A stretch of DNA of 7,531 nt from positions 1 to 7,531 of the forward strand of contig CAITFQ010000024.1 in the NCBI GenBank assembly GCA_903891735.1, written 5' to 3'. The stretch is from Candidatus Uhrbacteria bacterium (GTDB lineage Bacteria; Patescibacteriota; Patescibacteriia; UBA9934). Positions 1 through 6,102 of this stretch are shown one piece after another (positions within the stretch are counted from its first letter, which is position 1; every line of letters begins with the position of its first letter). Under the pieces are notes generated by a model. It was not told the origin of the DNA, made no database searches, and worked only from the letters and a program-made list of their open reading frames with translations. The position numbers and the translations under genes are program-made.

Positions 1-1037
1 ATGCCGTTTGGCTTCTCGATCTCGTGGTTGAGTTTCTTCAGCATCGGCGCCCGGAAGCCCAGCTCCTCAAACGCCAGCGAAATCGAATCAGGGTTCAGCA
101 AACGCATGACGACGCTTTCGCCATAAGCGGTCGGAATCGTGCTCGTACGTACATCAATCTCCTTGTTCTTCTGGAAAATCGTAAACCGTCCGTCCTGTGC
201 CTGATCACTAATGTTTAACTTCAAGCTGGCAATCAACTTGATACGGTTAATAATCTTCTGCCATTTAGCCGGCTCCAGTTTCGTAATCTCCTGCAGCATA
301 CCGTCGACGCGGAAACGCACCACAATGCCGCTCTCTTCCGCCTCAATGTGAATGTCGGACGACCCCAGTTGAACGGAGGCTGCGATAATCACCGCCATCA
401 CGTCCGTCACGTTGGCCTTATTCAAAATCTCCGCAATCGCCTTAGTATCCTTCATCTGATCCTGATACTTGGCCAAGTCCGCCTCCGTAATCTGCACGCC
501 TTTAACCGCCTGCGTAATCTTCGGCAGCATGCTGTATAGTCGCAGGCCCTGCTTAAAACTCTCATCCGAAATTGCGTACACCACCGCATTCGTCTTAAAC
601 CGTTCACCTAAACCATAAGCAAGGTCGACAATTTGCTGCGCCTTTGGATCCACCGCACCCAACCGTAATTCTGACCCCGTCGACAAGAAACAAATCGCTT
701 TCATGGTCGACGCCTGCTCCTCACTCAACAACACGATCGCTTCCGGGGAAATAGGGAAGCCCTTCAAATTAATATACGGCACCCCAATACTCGCCGCTAG
801 CCTGGCCGTCTCATCCTCTTTTTCTCGGAGCTTAATCTCTCCCATCTTGTCCTGCAGCGCTCCCTGCACCTCATTATCAGCCGCAATCTTCTTTTCCTCT
901 GGCACTTCGACAACCGGTTCAGCCACCACCTTAACCTCGTTTACTGCGGACGGCGCAACTACAACACTCGCCACGCCAGCAGCCGCATCTTTTCTCCTTT
1001 GCAGAAGCTCCGCAATTGACGGCAAATTCCCAGGCAT
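1..1037 (-). CDS. pilB: Type IV pilus assembly / type II secretion ATPase PilB/GspE, N-terminal 345 residues (3' end outside window)
   Basis: Hexameric cytoplasmic ATPase of the family that drives pilin polymerisation at the inner membrane. Seen: a variable, low-complexity N-terminus (residues 1-75), an N1-type regulatory domain (about 76-165), then the conserved N2 block SSDIHIEAEE (226-235) with RFRVDGMLQE (241-250). QDGRF (281-285) and DVRTSTIPTAYGESVVMRLL (295-314), the Arg/PT..GE signature, follow. The window ends at HEIEKPNG, just before the Walker A loop expected in this family, so catalytic motifs are not visible. The frame is open to the edge. ATG 1037 is preferred; the only other upstream start before the in-frame stop (1058-1056) is TTG at 1049. 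AAGGG lies just upstream of the ATG but only two bases away, too close for a normal ribosome binding site. It follows the membrane-protein gene by 18 bases, so is probably cotranscribed. PilB versus GspE cannot be separated here; a pilus is the usual system in Patescibacteria. Confidence 0.9.
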   Translation of the reverse strand, partial: MPGNLPSIAELLQRRKDAAAGVASVVVAPSAVNEVKVVAEPVVEVPEEKKIAADNEVQGALQDKMGEIKLREKEDETARLAASIGVPYINLKGFPISPEAIVLLSEEQASTMKAICFLSTGSELRLGAVDPKAQQIVDLAYGLGERFKTNAVVYAISDESFKQGLRLYSMLPKITQAVKGVQITEADLAKYQDQMKDTKAIAEILNKANVTDVMAVIIAASVQLGSSDIHIEAEESGIVVRFRVDGMLQEITKLEPAKWQKIINRIKLIASLKLNISDQAQDGRFTIFQKNKEIDVRTSTIPTAYGESVVMRLLNPDSISLAFEELGFRAPMLKKLNHEIEKPNG

Positions 1038-1055
1038 GCCCTTAAACAAATTGAC

Positions 1056-2057
1056 TTAAACCCGCTTCAAACGTCGCTTAATGTGTTGCGCTACATGTTC
1101 GCTCCGCGGATGAATTTTGATCTTCTCGTAGCGTTCCAGGAACTCGCTCCAGGCCGCGTAGTTAAAGCTCACCATGAAGCCGTCAAACAGCACAAAGAAC
1201 AGAACCAGCACCATGGCCGACGCAAGCAGCGTCAACGCCGCCGTAATCACTGTACTCAAGCCAATCGTCGAGATCGACAAGAAGAACAGTGCCAACAAAT
1301 AGGTAACAGCCAATAGCCCAAGGCCAAAACAGAAATTAACCAGCATCAACAACAGGGAAAACTCCAGCACGGATAACCAGTGCTTATGCAAGAACGTGGC
1401 CGCTTTCTGCCCTGCATGATGCAAGTCGTCATTTTCGCGCACCACATGCAGCAGTGTCAGCATGGATAACGCATTGATCACAAACGCACTCGGAATAATT
1501 ATCAAGTAAACACCCAGGCTAGCATAGAGGTGGACGACACTCGGAATATCACTCAATAAGGCGCGCAAAGCCAGCACTCCAGCCAACAACAGAATCGCCA
1601 AACTCAAACGGCTCAGGGCATTAACTGCAAACAAACGGCTCAAATGCGCCCCGCGAATGGACTTTAACGTCGCCCAAAAGCCTGGCTGTTGCTTATTCTT
1701 AGCCGTGCGGTGAATGTGCAACAGCACCAAGTGCTGAGCCGTTAAAATGATGATACTGAGTAAGACAAAACACACGCAGGCCGCGACAATCGCCAGCGCC
1801 GTTTGCTTATCGCTCGTTCCAAAAAAATGACTAAAGAAGGTCTGCTTCCAAGTCAGGCTAGCCCAACTAGTACGCAACGTCGACCAAGAAATTGCGTGGC
1901 TGCCCAGCATCGGCGACAGGCGTAGCACATCATTAGTTATCGCGCCGGTCTGAATAATTCCCGCCAAAAACGCAAACACCCACAACATTTTATGTTGCCA
2001 GGCAGACCGCAGAGCGCGCCACAGTAACGGTCGATATACAGAGGAGTACGGCTTCAT
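1056..2057 (-). CDS. Polytopic inner-membrane protein of unknown function, upstream of pilB
   Basis: 333 residues from ATG 2057. A TTG two codons upstream (2063) is possible, but a -10-like box ending at 2065 would place transcription initiation at or next to the ATG. About six hydrophobic segments are visible, roughly residues 24-40, 87-113, 147-168, 176-204, 228-260 and 265-297. A basic N-terminus and a long, strongly basic C-terminal tail (310-333, ending KRRLKRV) suggest both ends are cytoplasmic. There is no signal peptide, catalytic motif or transporter signature that I recognise. FDGFMVSFNYAAW (291-303) resembles the end of the last membrane segment in uncharacterised multi-pass proteins of Candidate Phyla Radiation genomes, but that is recollection, not a match. 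The stop codon is in the same frame as pilB and 18 bases before its ATG, so the two are probably one operon. A role in pilus assembly or anchoring is inference from position only. Confidence 0.8.
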   Translation of the reverse strand: MKPYSSVYRPLLWRALRSAWQHKMLWVFAFLAGIIQTGAITNDVLRLSPMLGSHAISWSTLRTSWASLTWKQTFFSHFFGTSDKQTALAIVAACVCFVLLSIIILTAQHLVLLHIHRTAKNKQQPGFWATLKSIRGAHLSRLFAVNALSRLSLAILLLAGVLALRALLSDIPSVVHLYASLGVYLIIIPSAFVINALSMLTLLHVVRENDDLHHAGQKAATFLHKHWLSVLEFSLLLMLVNFCFGLGLLAVTYLLALFFLSISTIGLSTVITAALTLLASAMVLVLFFVLFDGFMVSFNYAAWSEFLERYEKIKIHPRSEHVAQHIKRRLKRV

Positions 2058-2070
2058 ACGCAAGATTATT
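2058..2070 (-). promoter_or_regulatory. -10 box (AATAAT) for a leaderless transcript of the membrane protein-pilB unit
   Basis: AATAAT at 2070-2065 matches TATAAT at five of six positions. Seven bases separate it from ATG 2057, so initiation would fall on or beside the A of the ATG. No convincing -35 box is present (TTTTTA at the right distance is weak) and no Shine-Dalgarno sequence precedes the start. The site lies just after the ftsH terminator, which fits independent transcription. Confidence 0.5.
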
Positions 2071-2088
2071 CACAGTATATCACAAAAT

Positions 2089-2122
2089 AAAAATCATCCC
2101 GAGTTGGCTCGAGATGATTTTT
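2089..2122 (-). terminator. Intrinsic terminator of ftsH
   Basis: A near-perfect inverted repeat starts three bases after the ftsH stop. The arms are 2089-2103 and 2108-2122, fifteen positions with one C/A mismatch at 2099/2112, and the loop is TTGG (2104-2107). On the minus strand the right arm ends in TTTTT and is followed by ATTTT, giving the U-tract. Because the outer pairs are A-T runs on both sides, the element could also work in the opposite direction, though no plus-strand gene needs it. Confidence 0.85.
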
Positions 2123-2125
2123 GCT

Positions 2126-3979
2126 TTATGCGTTCACTGCTTGCACCGTCACCTTCGGTCGCTTGATGGAAGGACCGAGCAAACTCTCAAAAGCCTCCTT
2201 CTCAATTGTCTCCTTGGTCAGCAACTCGCCGACAATTTTATCTAGCTGTACTCGATGCTTGCGCACAATCTCTCGTGCCTTCTGTAATGCGTCGGCCAAC
2301 ACGCGGTTCATCTCACTATCAATCTGTTCGGCAATCTTCTCGGAGTAATCACGTGCCTCGCCGCGGCCAAAGTAAGCATGATCATCATCGTTGCCATAAG
2401 TCCTAGGTCCTAACAGCTCACTCATGCCGAATTGGGTTACTAGCTCACGTGCCATAGCCGTTGCTTTCTGCAAGTCATTGCTAGCGCCGGTCGTGAAGTC
2501 GCCGAAAATTTCCTGCTCCGCCACGTAACCACCCAAAGTCATGGCCAAATCATCGTAGAACTCATTGCGCGAATGCATCTTGCGGTCTTCATCTGGAATA
2601 CTCATCGTATAACCAGCGGCGCGACCACGGGCAATTATCGACACCTTATGCACATCATCGCAGTAGGGGAGTAAGTGGCCGACGACCGCATGACCCGCCT
2701 CGTGATAGGCCGTCACCAACCGTTCTTCCTCACCCAAAATGTGACTCTTGCGCTCCGGACCCAACATCACCTTCTCAATCGCCTCGAGCAACTCTGTTTG
2801 CGATGTCTCTTTCTTATCCGCTCGCGCCGCCAAAATCGCCGCCTCGTTCATGATGTTCATGAGATCTGCCCCAGCCATGCCTGGCGTCCGCTCGGCAATC
2901 CGCTTAAGGTCGACGTCCGCTGCCAACGGCTTGCTGGCCGCATGAATCTTCAAAATTGCTTCGCGCTCCTTCAAATCAGGCCTATCGAGCGTCACGCGAC
3001 GATCAAAACGCCCCGGACGCAACAGCGCGCTATCGAGCACATCCGGTCGGTTGGTCGCTGCCATCACAATCACGCCCAAGTTCGGTTCAAAGCCGTCCAT
3101 CTCGACCAAAATCTGGTTCAGCGTCTGCTCACGTTCGTCGTGGCCGCCACCAGTTCCACTCCCGCGCTGGCGCCCGACCGCATCAATTTCATCAATAAAC
3201 ACAATACATGGCGCCGCTTTCTTGGCCCGGGCAAATAAATCGCGCACGCGGCTGGCACCCACACCCACAAACATCTCCACGAACTCGGAGCCCGAAATAT
3301 GGAAGAACGGCACGTTGGCCTCGCCGCTAACTGCCCGCGCCATCAACGTCTTACCCGTCCCAGGCGGGCCCATCAACAACACGCCCTTAGGAATCTTCGC
3401 CCCCAAATCCGCAAACTTCTTTGGCGTCTTCAAAAATTCCACAATTTCACCCAACTCTTGTTTCGCTTCAGTTGCGCCCGCCACCTCAGCAAACGTCACT
3501 CGGTTCTTCTTGTTAGTCGACTCTTTCGCATTCGCTTGTCCGAACGTCATCGCCTTATTGTTCGCGCCTTGCATCTGCCGCAAAAAGAAGTACAGCACCG
3601 CCCCAAAAATCAGCACGAACAACAACGTGGGCAACAGGTTACTAACTAAGCTCGACAAGGCACTCGGCTCCTTGACCGTAATATTGACGGCCTTCAACTG
3701 CTCCGCCGTCACGCCGTAACCAGTCAAAATCTCGTTCAGCGACTGAGCACTTTCCTTATTCGCCAAAAACTCCTCGTCTTTCTGGTTCTTAATATCCAAA
3801 CTATTGCCCTCAACATCAATGCTCTTAACTTCACCAGCCTCCACCTTACTCACCAAATCACTAATCCCAATGTCAGTCGGCTTAGCCTTACTCCCTCCCA
3901 AATCATAGGTAGAAAACACCACCCCCAAGGCCAATACCACGAGCAGCGCCACGATTATGTTCTTTGACAACGGTTTCAT
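2126..3979 (-). CDS. ftsH: ATP-dependent zinc metalloprotease FtsH
   Basis: Membrane-anchored AAA+ protease that degrades misassembled membrane proteins and short-lived cytosolic regulators; it acts as a hexamer at the inner membrane. 617 residues from ATG 3979, a usual length. Seen: first membrane segment (8-23), an extracytoplasmic domain (about 24-113), second membrane segment (114-133), Walker A GPPGTGKT (204-211), pore loop MFVGVGA (236-242), Walker B CIVFIDEID (258-266) and the second region of homology with RPGRFDR (321-327). The protease domain has HEAGH (426-430) and the third zinc ligand Asp502 in TGASNDL. All key residues are present. A start 11 codons upstream (4012) is possible, but family members normally begin with a few residues before the first membrane helix, and a -10-like GATAAT lies at 3992-3987, inside that extension. 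The C-terminus after about residue 600 is short and ends in TVQAVNA. It is monocistronic, with its own terminator. Confidence 0.97.
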   Translation of the reverse strand: MKPLSKNIIVALLVVLALGVVFSTYDLGGSKAKPTDIGISDLVSKVEAGEVKSIDVEGNSLDIKNQKDEEFLANKESAQSLNEILTGYGVTAEQLKAVNITVKEPSALSSLVSNLLPTLLFVLIFGAVLYFFLRQMQGANNKAMTFGQANAKESTNKKNRVTFAEVAGATEAKQELGEIVEFLKTPKKFADLGAKIPKGVLLMGPPGTGKTLMARAVSGEANVPFFHISGSEFVEMFVGVGASRVRDLFARAKKAAPCIVFIDEIDAVGRQRGSGTGGGHDEREQTLNQILVEMDGFEPNLGVIVMAATNRPDVLDSALLRPGRFDRRVTLDRPDLKEREAILKIHAASKPLAADVDLKRIAERTPGMAGADLMNIMNEAAILAARADKKETSQTELLEAIEKVMLGPERKSHILGEEERLVTAYHEAGHAVVGHLLPYCDDVHKVSIIARGRAAGYTMSIPDEDRKMHSRNEFYDDLAMTLGGYVAEQEIFGDFTTGASNDLQKATAMARELVTQFGMSELLGPRTYGNDDDHAYFGRGEARDYSEKIAEQIDSEMNRVLADALQKAREIVRKHRVQLDKIVGELLTKETIEKEAFESLLGPSIKRPKVTVQAVNA

Positions 3980-3998
3980 AGGCAAAATTATCGATAAT
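3980..3998 (-). promoter_or_regulatory. -10 box of ftsH inside a 12-bp perfect palindrome
   Basis: GATAAT at 3992-3987 (five of six consensus positions) ends seven bases before ATG 3979, again a leaderless arrangement with no ribosome binding site. The box is half of the perfect palindrome ATTATCGATAAT (3987-3998), so the same GATAAT is also read on the plus strand. A protein bound to the palindrome would block the promoter, which makes it a candidate operator, but a 12-base AT-rich palindrome can also arise by chance. No clear -35 element is seen. Confidence 0.45.
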
Positions 3999-4076
3999 CG
4001 AAGCTTCCGCATCCTCTAATCTAGCTCACGGATTTTGCCTGAAAACTAGGGGAAAGTCAAAAGCCCACATCTTCAT

Positions 4077-4128
4077 AATCAACCCCCAGGGTTGGTTGAC
4101 ACCGGGTGTAACGTTTGGCTCGTTTTTT
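4077..4128. repeat. Two adjacent inverted repeats in the ftsH / zinc-protein divergent intergenic region
   Basis: The first hairpin has CAACCC (4080-4085), loop CCA and GGGTTG (4089-4094), extendable by a G-T wobble and two A-T pairs to 4077-4097. The second is ACACC-G-GGTGT (4099-4109). A weak four-pair stem AACG/CGTT (4111-4114, 4121-4124) runs into TTTTTT (4123-4128). The T-run is too far from the strong stems for a textbook terminator, so tandem operators or an RNA structure are alternatives. The rest of 3999-4145 shows no gene, tRNA or rRNA. Confidence 0.35.
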
Positions 4129-4132
4129 CGTC

Positions 4133-4145
4133 TATATCAGTAGCT
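4133..4145 (+). promoter_or_regulatory. Possible -10 box (TATATC) for the small zinc protein
   Basis: TATATC at 4133-4138 matches the consensus at only four of six positions, but it ends seven bases before ATG 4146, the same geometry as the other starts here. No Shine-Dalgarno sequence or -35 box is found at the expected place. Weak on its own. Confidence 0.3.
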
Positions 4146-4379
4146 ATGACCAAACAATCAAAGCGCCTAACAAAATTTTGCGTAATTTGTGGTAAAGCCA
4201 TAAAAGTTTTTATCTATCCCGATAAAACAATGCGCGGCGGGCACTACTTCGGAAAAATGCCAATCTATTCCGAAGCTGAAATAGCCCGAGCCAGCAAGAG
4301 CAGCATAAATACCATCACTTTCATCGGCCGTAAGATTAACGTTCTCGCGAATGATCCAAAAGCCCATGGCTACGAGTAA
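4146..4379 (+). CDS. Small zinc-ribbon-like protein, apparently truncated before its second CxxC
   Basis: 77 residues from ATG 4146. Seen: a basic N-terminus (TKQSKRLTK), a CxxC knuckle CVICGK (12-17), then YPDKTMRGGHYFGKM (25-39), a segment typical of small uncharacterised proteins with a CxxC pair at each end. The ORF stops at TAA 4377-4379 directly after HGYE, yet the same frame continues past the stop with YWECPKCYWRK and a further TAA (4413-4415), adding the CxxC needed to complete a four-cysteine zinc site. The visible product therefore has half a site. It may be a decaying gene, a readthrough product or a base-call artefact. An in-frame start at 4092 would add 18 residues without family-like character and lies across hairpins, so it is not used. 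Function is unknown; zinc or nucleic-acid binding is inferred from the CxxC only. Confidence 0.65.
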   Translation: MTKQSKRLTKFCVICGKAIKVFIYPDKTMRGGHYFGKMPIYSEAEIARASKSSINTITFIGRKINVLANDPKAHGYE

Positions 4380-4415
4380 TACTGGGAATGTCCTAAATGC
4401 TATTGGCGAAAATAA
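4377..4415 (+). pseudogene. Detached C-terminal tail with second CxxC (in-frame TAA separates it from the zinc protein)
   Basis: After TAA 4377-4379 the frame reads Tyr-Trp-Glu-Cys-Pro-Lys-Cys-Tyr-Trp-Arg-Lys and stops at 4413-4415. Removing only the TAA joins HGYE to YWECPKC and restores a CVIC...CPKC zinc site. The tail overlaps the spacer before the Panacea gene and has no start of its own. Confidence 0.6.
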
Positions 4416-4418
4416 GCG

Positions 4419-4433
4419 TGTTATACTATGCCC
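4419..4433 (+). promoter_or_regulatory. Extended -10 promoter (TGT-TATACT) of the toxin-antitoxin unit; sets the start at 4434
   Basis: TATACT (4422-4427), five of six consensus positions, is preceded by TG at 4419-4420 with one base between, the extended -10 pattern that can work without a -35 box. Six bases separate it from ATG 4434, so initiation falls on or beside that A. The earlier ATG at 4428 touches the -10 box and would not be inside the transcript, which favours 4434. TTGGCG (4403-4408) is only 13 bases from the -10, too close to be a normal -35. Confidence 0.6.
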
Positions 4434-5048
4434 ATGTCTACCGTCATCGAATTCGACAACGAAAAAGCCACTCAAGCCCTTAATTTCTTTGCCCAAAAAG
4501 AAGGTGGCTCGATCTCCAAACTCAAAGCCGTCAAGCTCATTTGGCTGGCGGATCGTTATCATTTACGTCATTACGGTCGGCCAATTACGAACGACACTTA
4601 TTGCGCCATGAAATACGGGCCAGTCGGTTCTTCAGTCAAAGACTTCGCCGAATGCTCTGACTTTTTATCCGCCGAAGAACGACTGTACCTTAAAAAGTTT
4701 CTGACCTGCGACCGCGCTAACAACCTCGTCATCTCTAAGAAGCAGGTCGACACCGACGTCCTCTCCAGCACTGACCTCGAATCTTTGAACATCGTTTACC
4801 AAACCTTTGGCCAACTTTCACCAGCCAAACTCGTCAAATACTCCCACGACTATCCCGAGTGGTCAAAATTCAAGACTCAACTCGAATCCGGTGGCTCCAC
4901 TAGGGAAGTCATGAGCTACACCGACTTTTTCGCCAACCCAACTGATCAAAGCGACTCCTTCTTTAAAGAATCACCAGCTAAACTCAAAGCCACCAAAGAA
5001 GCTTTCTTGGACAATTTTTCTCTCGCCAACTTCTGGCTATCCGACTAG
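4434..5048 (+). CDS. Panacea / SocA-like (DUF4065) antitoxin-domain protein
   Basis: 204 residues. The N-terminal half has the marks of the DUF4065/Panacea family: a helical start, then KLIWLADRYHLRHYGRPIT (34-52), a gap, and MKYGPVGSSVKDF (59-71), the conserved KL..L.D......G.P.....Y.....GPV pattern. Known of the family: Caulobacter SocA is a ClpXP adaptor that delivers the toxin SocB, and Panacea domains act as antitoxins for many unrelated toxins. The C-terminal half (about 110-204) is charged and helical, as expected for a toxin-binding extension, without a motif I recognise. It begins at ATG 4434 on promoter evidence; ATG 4428 would add two residues. It ends with TAG, and the partner gene starts six bases on, so the two are one transcript with the antitoxin first. 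Some phage proteins (GepA) share the domain, but no phage genes are near. Family call firm, antitoxin role inferred. Confidence 0.85.
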   Translation: MSTVIEFDNEKATQALNFFAQKEGGSISKLKAVKLIWLADRYHLRHYGRPITNDTYCAMKYGPVGSSVKDFAECSDFLSAEERLYLKKFLTCDRANNLVISKKQVDTDVLSSTDLESLNIVYQTFGQLSPAKLVKYSHDYPEWSKFKTQLESGGSTREVMSYTDFFANPTDQSDSFFKESPAKLKATKEAFLDNFSLANFWLSD

Positions 5049-5054
5049 CCGCCT

Positions 5055-5456
5055 ATGCAGGCCGGCGCCGTTTTTTACTTTGTCGAAGAGACTTTTAAAG
5101 TCAGTCGACCGCACTATTTTGTAGTTCTCAACACGCCGTCAGCTAAAACTGGCAACCTCGTTTTAGTCTGTGCCATCACTCTCGATTTAAAGGTCGCCGA
5201 TCGCTGCACTAAACTCGGCTTCGCTCGAGAAACTTTCGTCGACGTCACTCCCGCCGATTATTCTCCCCTCAAGCACGTCTCACTCTTCGACTGCAACAGC
5301 CCCATTGTTAAGCCCCTCGAGGTCTTCACTCAGAAAATCACCACCAAAAAACTCAAATCCTGTCCCACCATTTCACCCTCCCTCCTTGCTCGCCTAAAAT
5401 TCGGCGTCCTAGCCAGTCCCATGGTTTCGCCGAAGATCAAAAAGTTACTTAATTAA
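5055..5456 (+). CDS. Putative toxin partner, MazF/PemK-like by weak similarity
   Basis: 133 residues, six bases after the Panacea gene, so translationally linked; no Shine-Dalgarno sequence is present. Seen: GAVFYFV (4-10), SRPHYFVVL (17-25), KTGNLVLVCAITLD (31-44), then FVDVTPADY (61-69), PLKHVSLFDC (71-80) and a basic C-terminal helix region (94-133). The order of a glycine-led first strand, an RP...VVL strand and a ...V.IT strand, then a later VSLFDC strand, resembles the SH3-like barrel of MazF/PemK/Kid mRNA endonucleases, where an Arg beside the RP strand and a Thr after the IT strand take part in cleavage (here Arg18, Thr42). The similarity is too low to assert from reading alone, and the C-terminal 40 residues are not typical of MazF. 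It could instead be a Panacea-associated protein of another fold. Toxin role is inference from position. Confidence 0.6.
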   Translation: MQAGAVFYFVEETFKVSRPHYFVVLNTPSAKTGNLVLVCAITLDLKVADRCTKLGFARETFVDVTPADYSPLKHVSLFDCNSPIVKPLEVFTQKITTKKLKSCPTISPSLLARLKFGVLASPMVSPKIKKLLN

Positions 5457-5463
5457 GCGTTGA

Positions 5464-5480
5464 TGATAGACTACCCCCGT
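5464..5480 (+). promoter_or_regulatory. Extended -10 (TGA-TAGACT) upstream of the histidine-phosphatase gene
   Basis: TAGACT (5467-5472) matches the consensus at four positions and has TG at 5464-5465 with one base between. Eight bases separate it from ATG 5481. The 24-base gap after the upstream gene has no ribosome binding site. In-frame TTG 5460 and ATG 5463 lie at or before the box and would encode a short extension that lacks family character. Confidence 0.4.
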
Positions 5481-6077
5481 ATGCCAACCATCGAACTCCA
5501 TCGTCACTCCATCAAACAAACTGCTGGCGACGCCAACTTGAGCCAAGAGGGGATCGCGCTGGCTGAAGCCGTCGGCGCCACAGCCCTCCGCGGCCGTAAC
5601 TTCACCCATCTCTTGGTCAGCTCCTTACAACGCACTTCCGACACCATGGCCGCTTTTGCTCGTGGTGCCGGCGACTTTACCGTCACCGCCACCGGTCGCT
5701 TTCTCGAAAACCCCGACGTCTTCGGCACCGAGAACGCCAAACAGCTCTGGCACACTGTCTGTTACCAAGCCGAGCTAAAACACGAGGACATGATGACCGC
5801 CATTCTCACGGAGGACAAAGCCGAGGCCGAACGCATCGCCACAGAAGCCACCGCTCAATTCCGCACCTGGCTAGATTCTCTGCCCACCGATGCCCAAGTC
5901 TTGGTCGTCCACCACAGCCCCTCCCTCGAACTTCTTGCCTACACCCTCTTCGGCATCACTCTCCCCCAACTCCAACCCTGCGACGGCTTCCGCATTCACA
6001 TCGACGGCGACCAACTCACCCTCACCTCAATCGCTGACGACGCCACCCTCGACGCCTCAGCTGTAGCGGGGGAGTAA
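5481..6077 (+). CDS. Histidine phosphatase superfamily (phosphoglycerate mutase-like) protein
   Basis: 198 residues. Hydrolyses or transfers a phosphate through a phosphohistidine in this superfamily; the substrate is not predictable. Seen: ELHRHS (5-10), giving Arg8 and nucleophile His9, LSQEGIALAEA (20-30), the LSxxGxxxA motif, SSLQRTSDTM (47-56) with the second Arg at 51, and VVHHSPSLELLA (142-153) with the second catalytic His at 145. The first motif is RHS where RHG or RHA is usual, and the late motif is VHH where VGH is common. All four core residues are present, so the enzyme is probably active. The length fits small SixA or CobC-like members. It is cytoplasmic, with no signal peptide. 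It follows the putative toxin gene by 24 bases but has its own candidate promoter, so its membership in the toxin-antitoxin transcript is uncertain. Confidence 0.85.
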   Translation: MPTIELHRHSIKQTAGDANLSQEGIALAEAVGATALRGRNFTHLLVSSLQRTSDTMAAFARGAGDFTVTATGRFLENPDVFGTENAKQLWHTVCYQAELKHEDMMTAILTEDKAEAERIATEATAQFRTWLDSLPTDAQVLVVHHSPSLELLAYTLFGITLPQLQPCDGFRIHIDGDQLTLTSIADDATLDASAVAGE

Positions 6078-6080
6078 TCG

Positions 6081-6102
6081 ATAATTCCTAATAAATTATT
6101 CT
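6081..6102 (+). promoter_or_regulatory. AT-rich promoter-like spacer with inverted repeat before the 126-residue gene
   Basis: TAAATT (6092-6097) matches four of six -10 positions and ends five bases before ATG 6103. ATAATT (6081-6086) and AATTAT (6094-6099) form an inverted repeat around it. The composition is sharply AT-rich against the GC-rich genes on both sides, and no Shine-Dalgarno sequence is present. Confidence 0.35.

Noticed and set aside
703..1059. 118-codon plus-strand frame opposite the pilB N-terminus
   Set aside because: Antisense to a conserved gene; its Ser/Thr/Ala-rich translation reflects the complementary codons.
2675..3719. Long plus-strand open frames antisense to ftsH (up to 222 codons)
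   Set aside because: They mirror the strongly conserved AAA+ and protease coding sequence; their translations are Arg/His/Pro-rich shadows with no domain.
3980..4012. Start of ftsH at ATG 4012
   Set aside because: It adds 11 residues before the usual short N-terminus, and the -10-like box lies inside that extension.
4096..4101. TTGACA as a -35 box for the small zinc protein
   Set aside because: The position 17 bases downstream reads CTCGTT, not a -10 box; the nearest TATATC is about 31 bases away.
4428..4433. ATG 4428 as the start of the Panacea gene
   Set aside because: It directly abuts the TATACT box, so it would lie upstream of the expected transcription start; ATG 4434 fits better.
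4167..4562. 131-codon open frame on the minus strand across the zinc-protein gene and the start of the Panacea gene
   Set aside because: It lies antisense to two better-supported genes with recognisable motifs, crosses the toxin-antitoxin promoter, and its protein has no family character.
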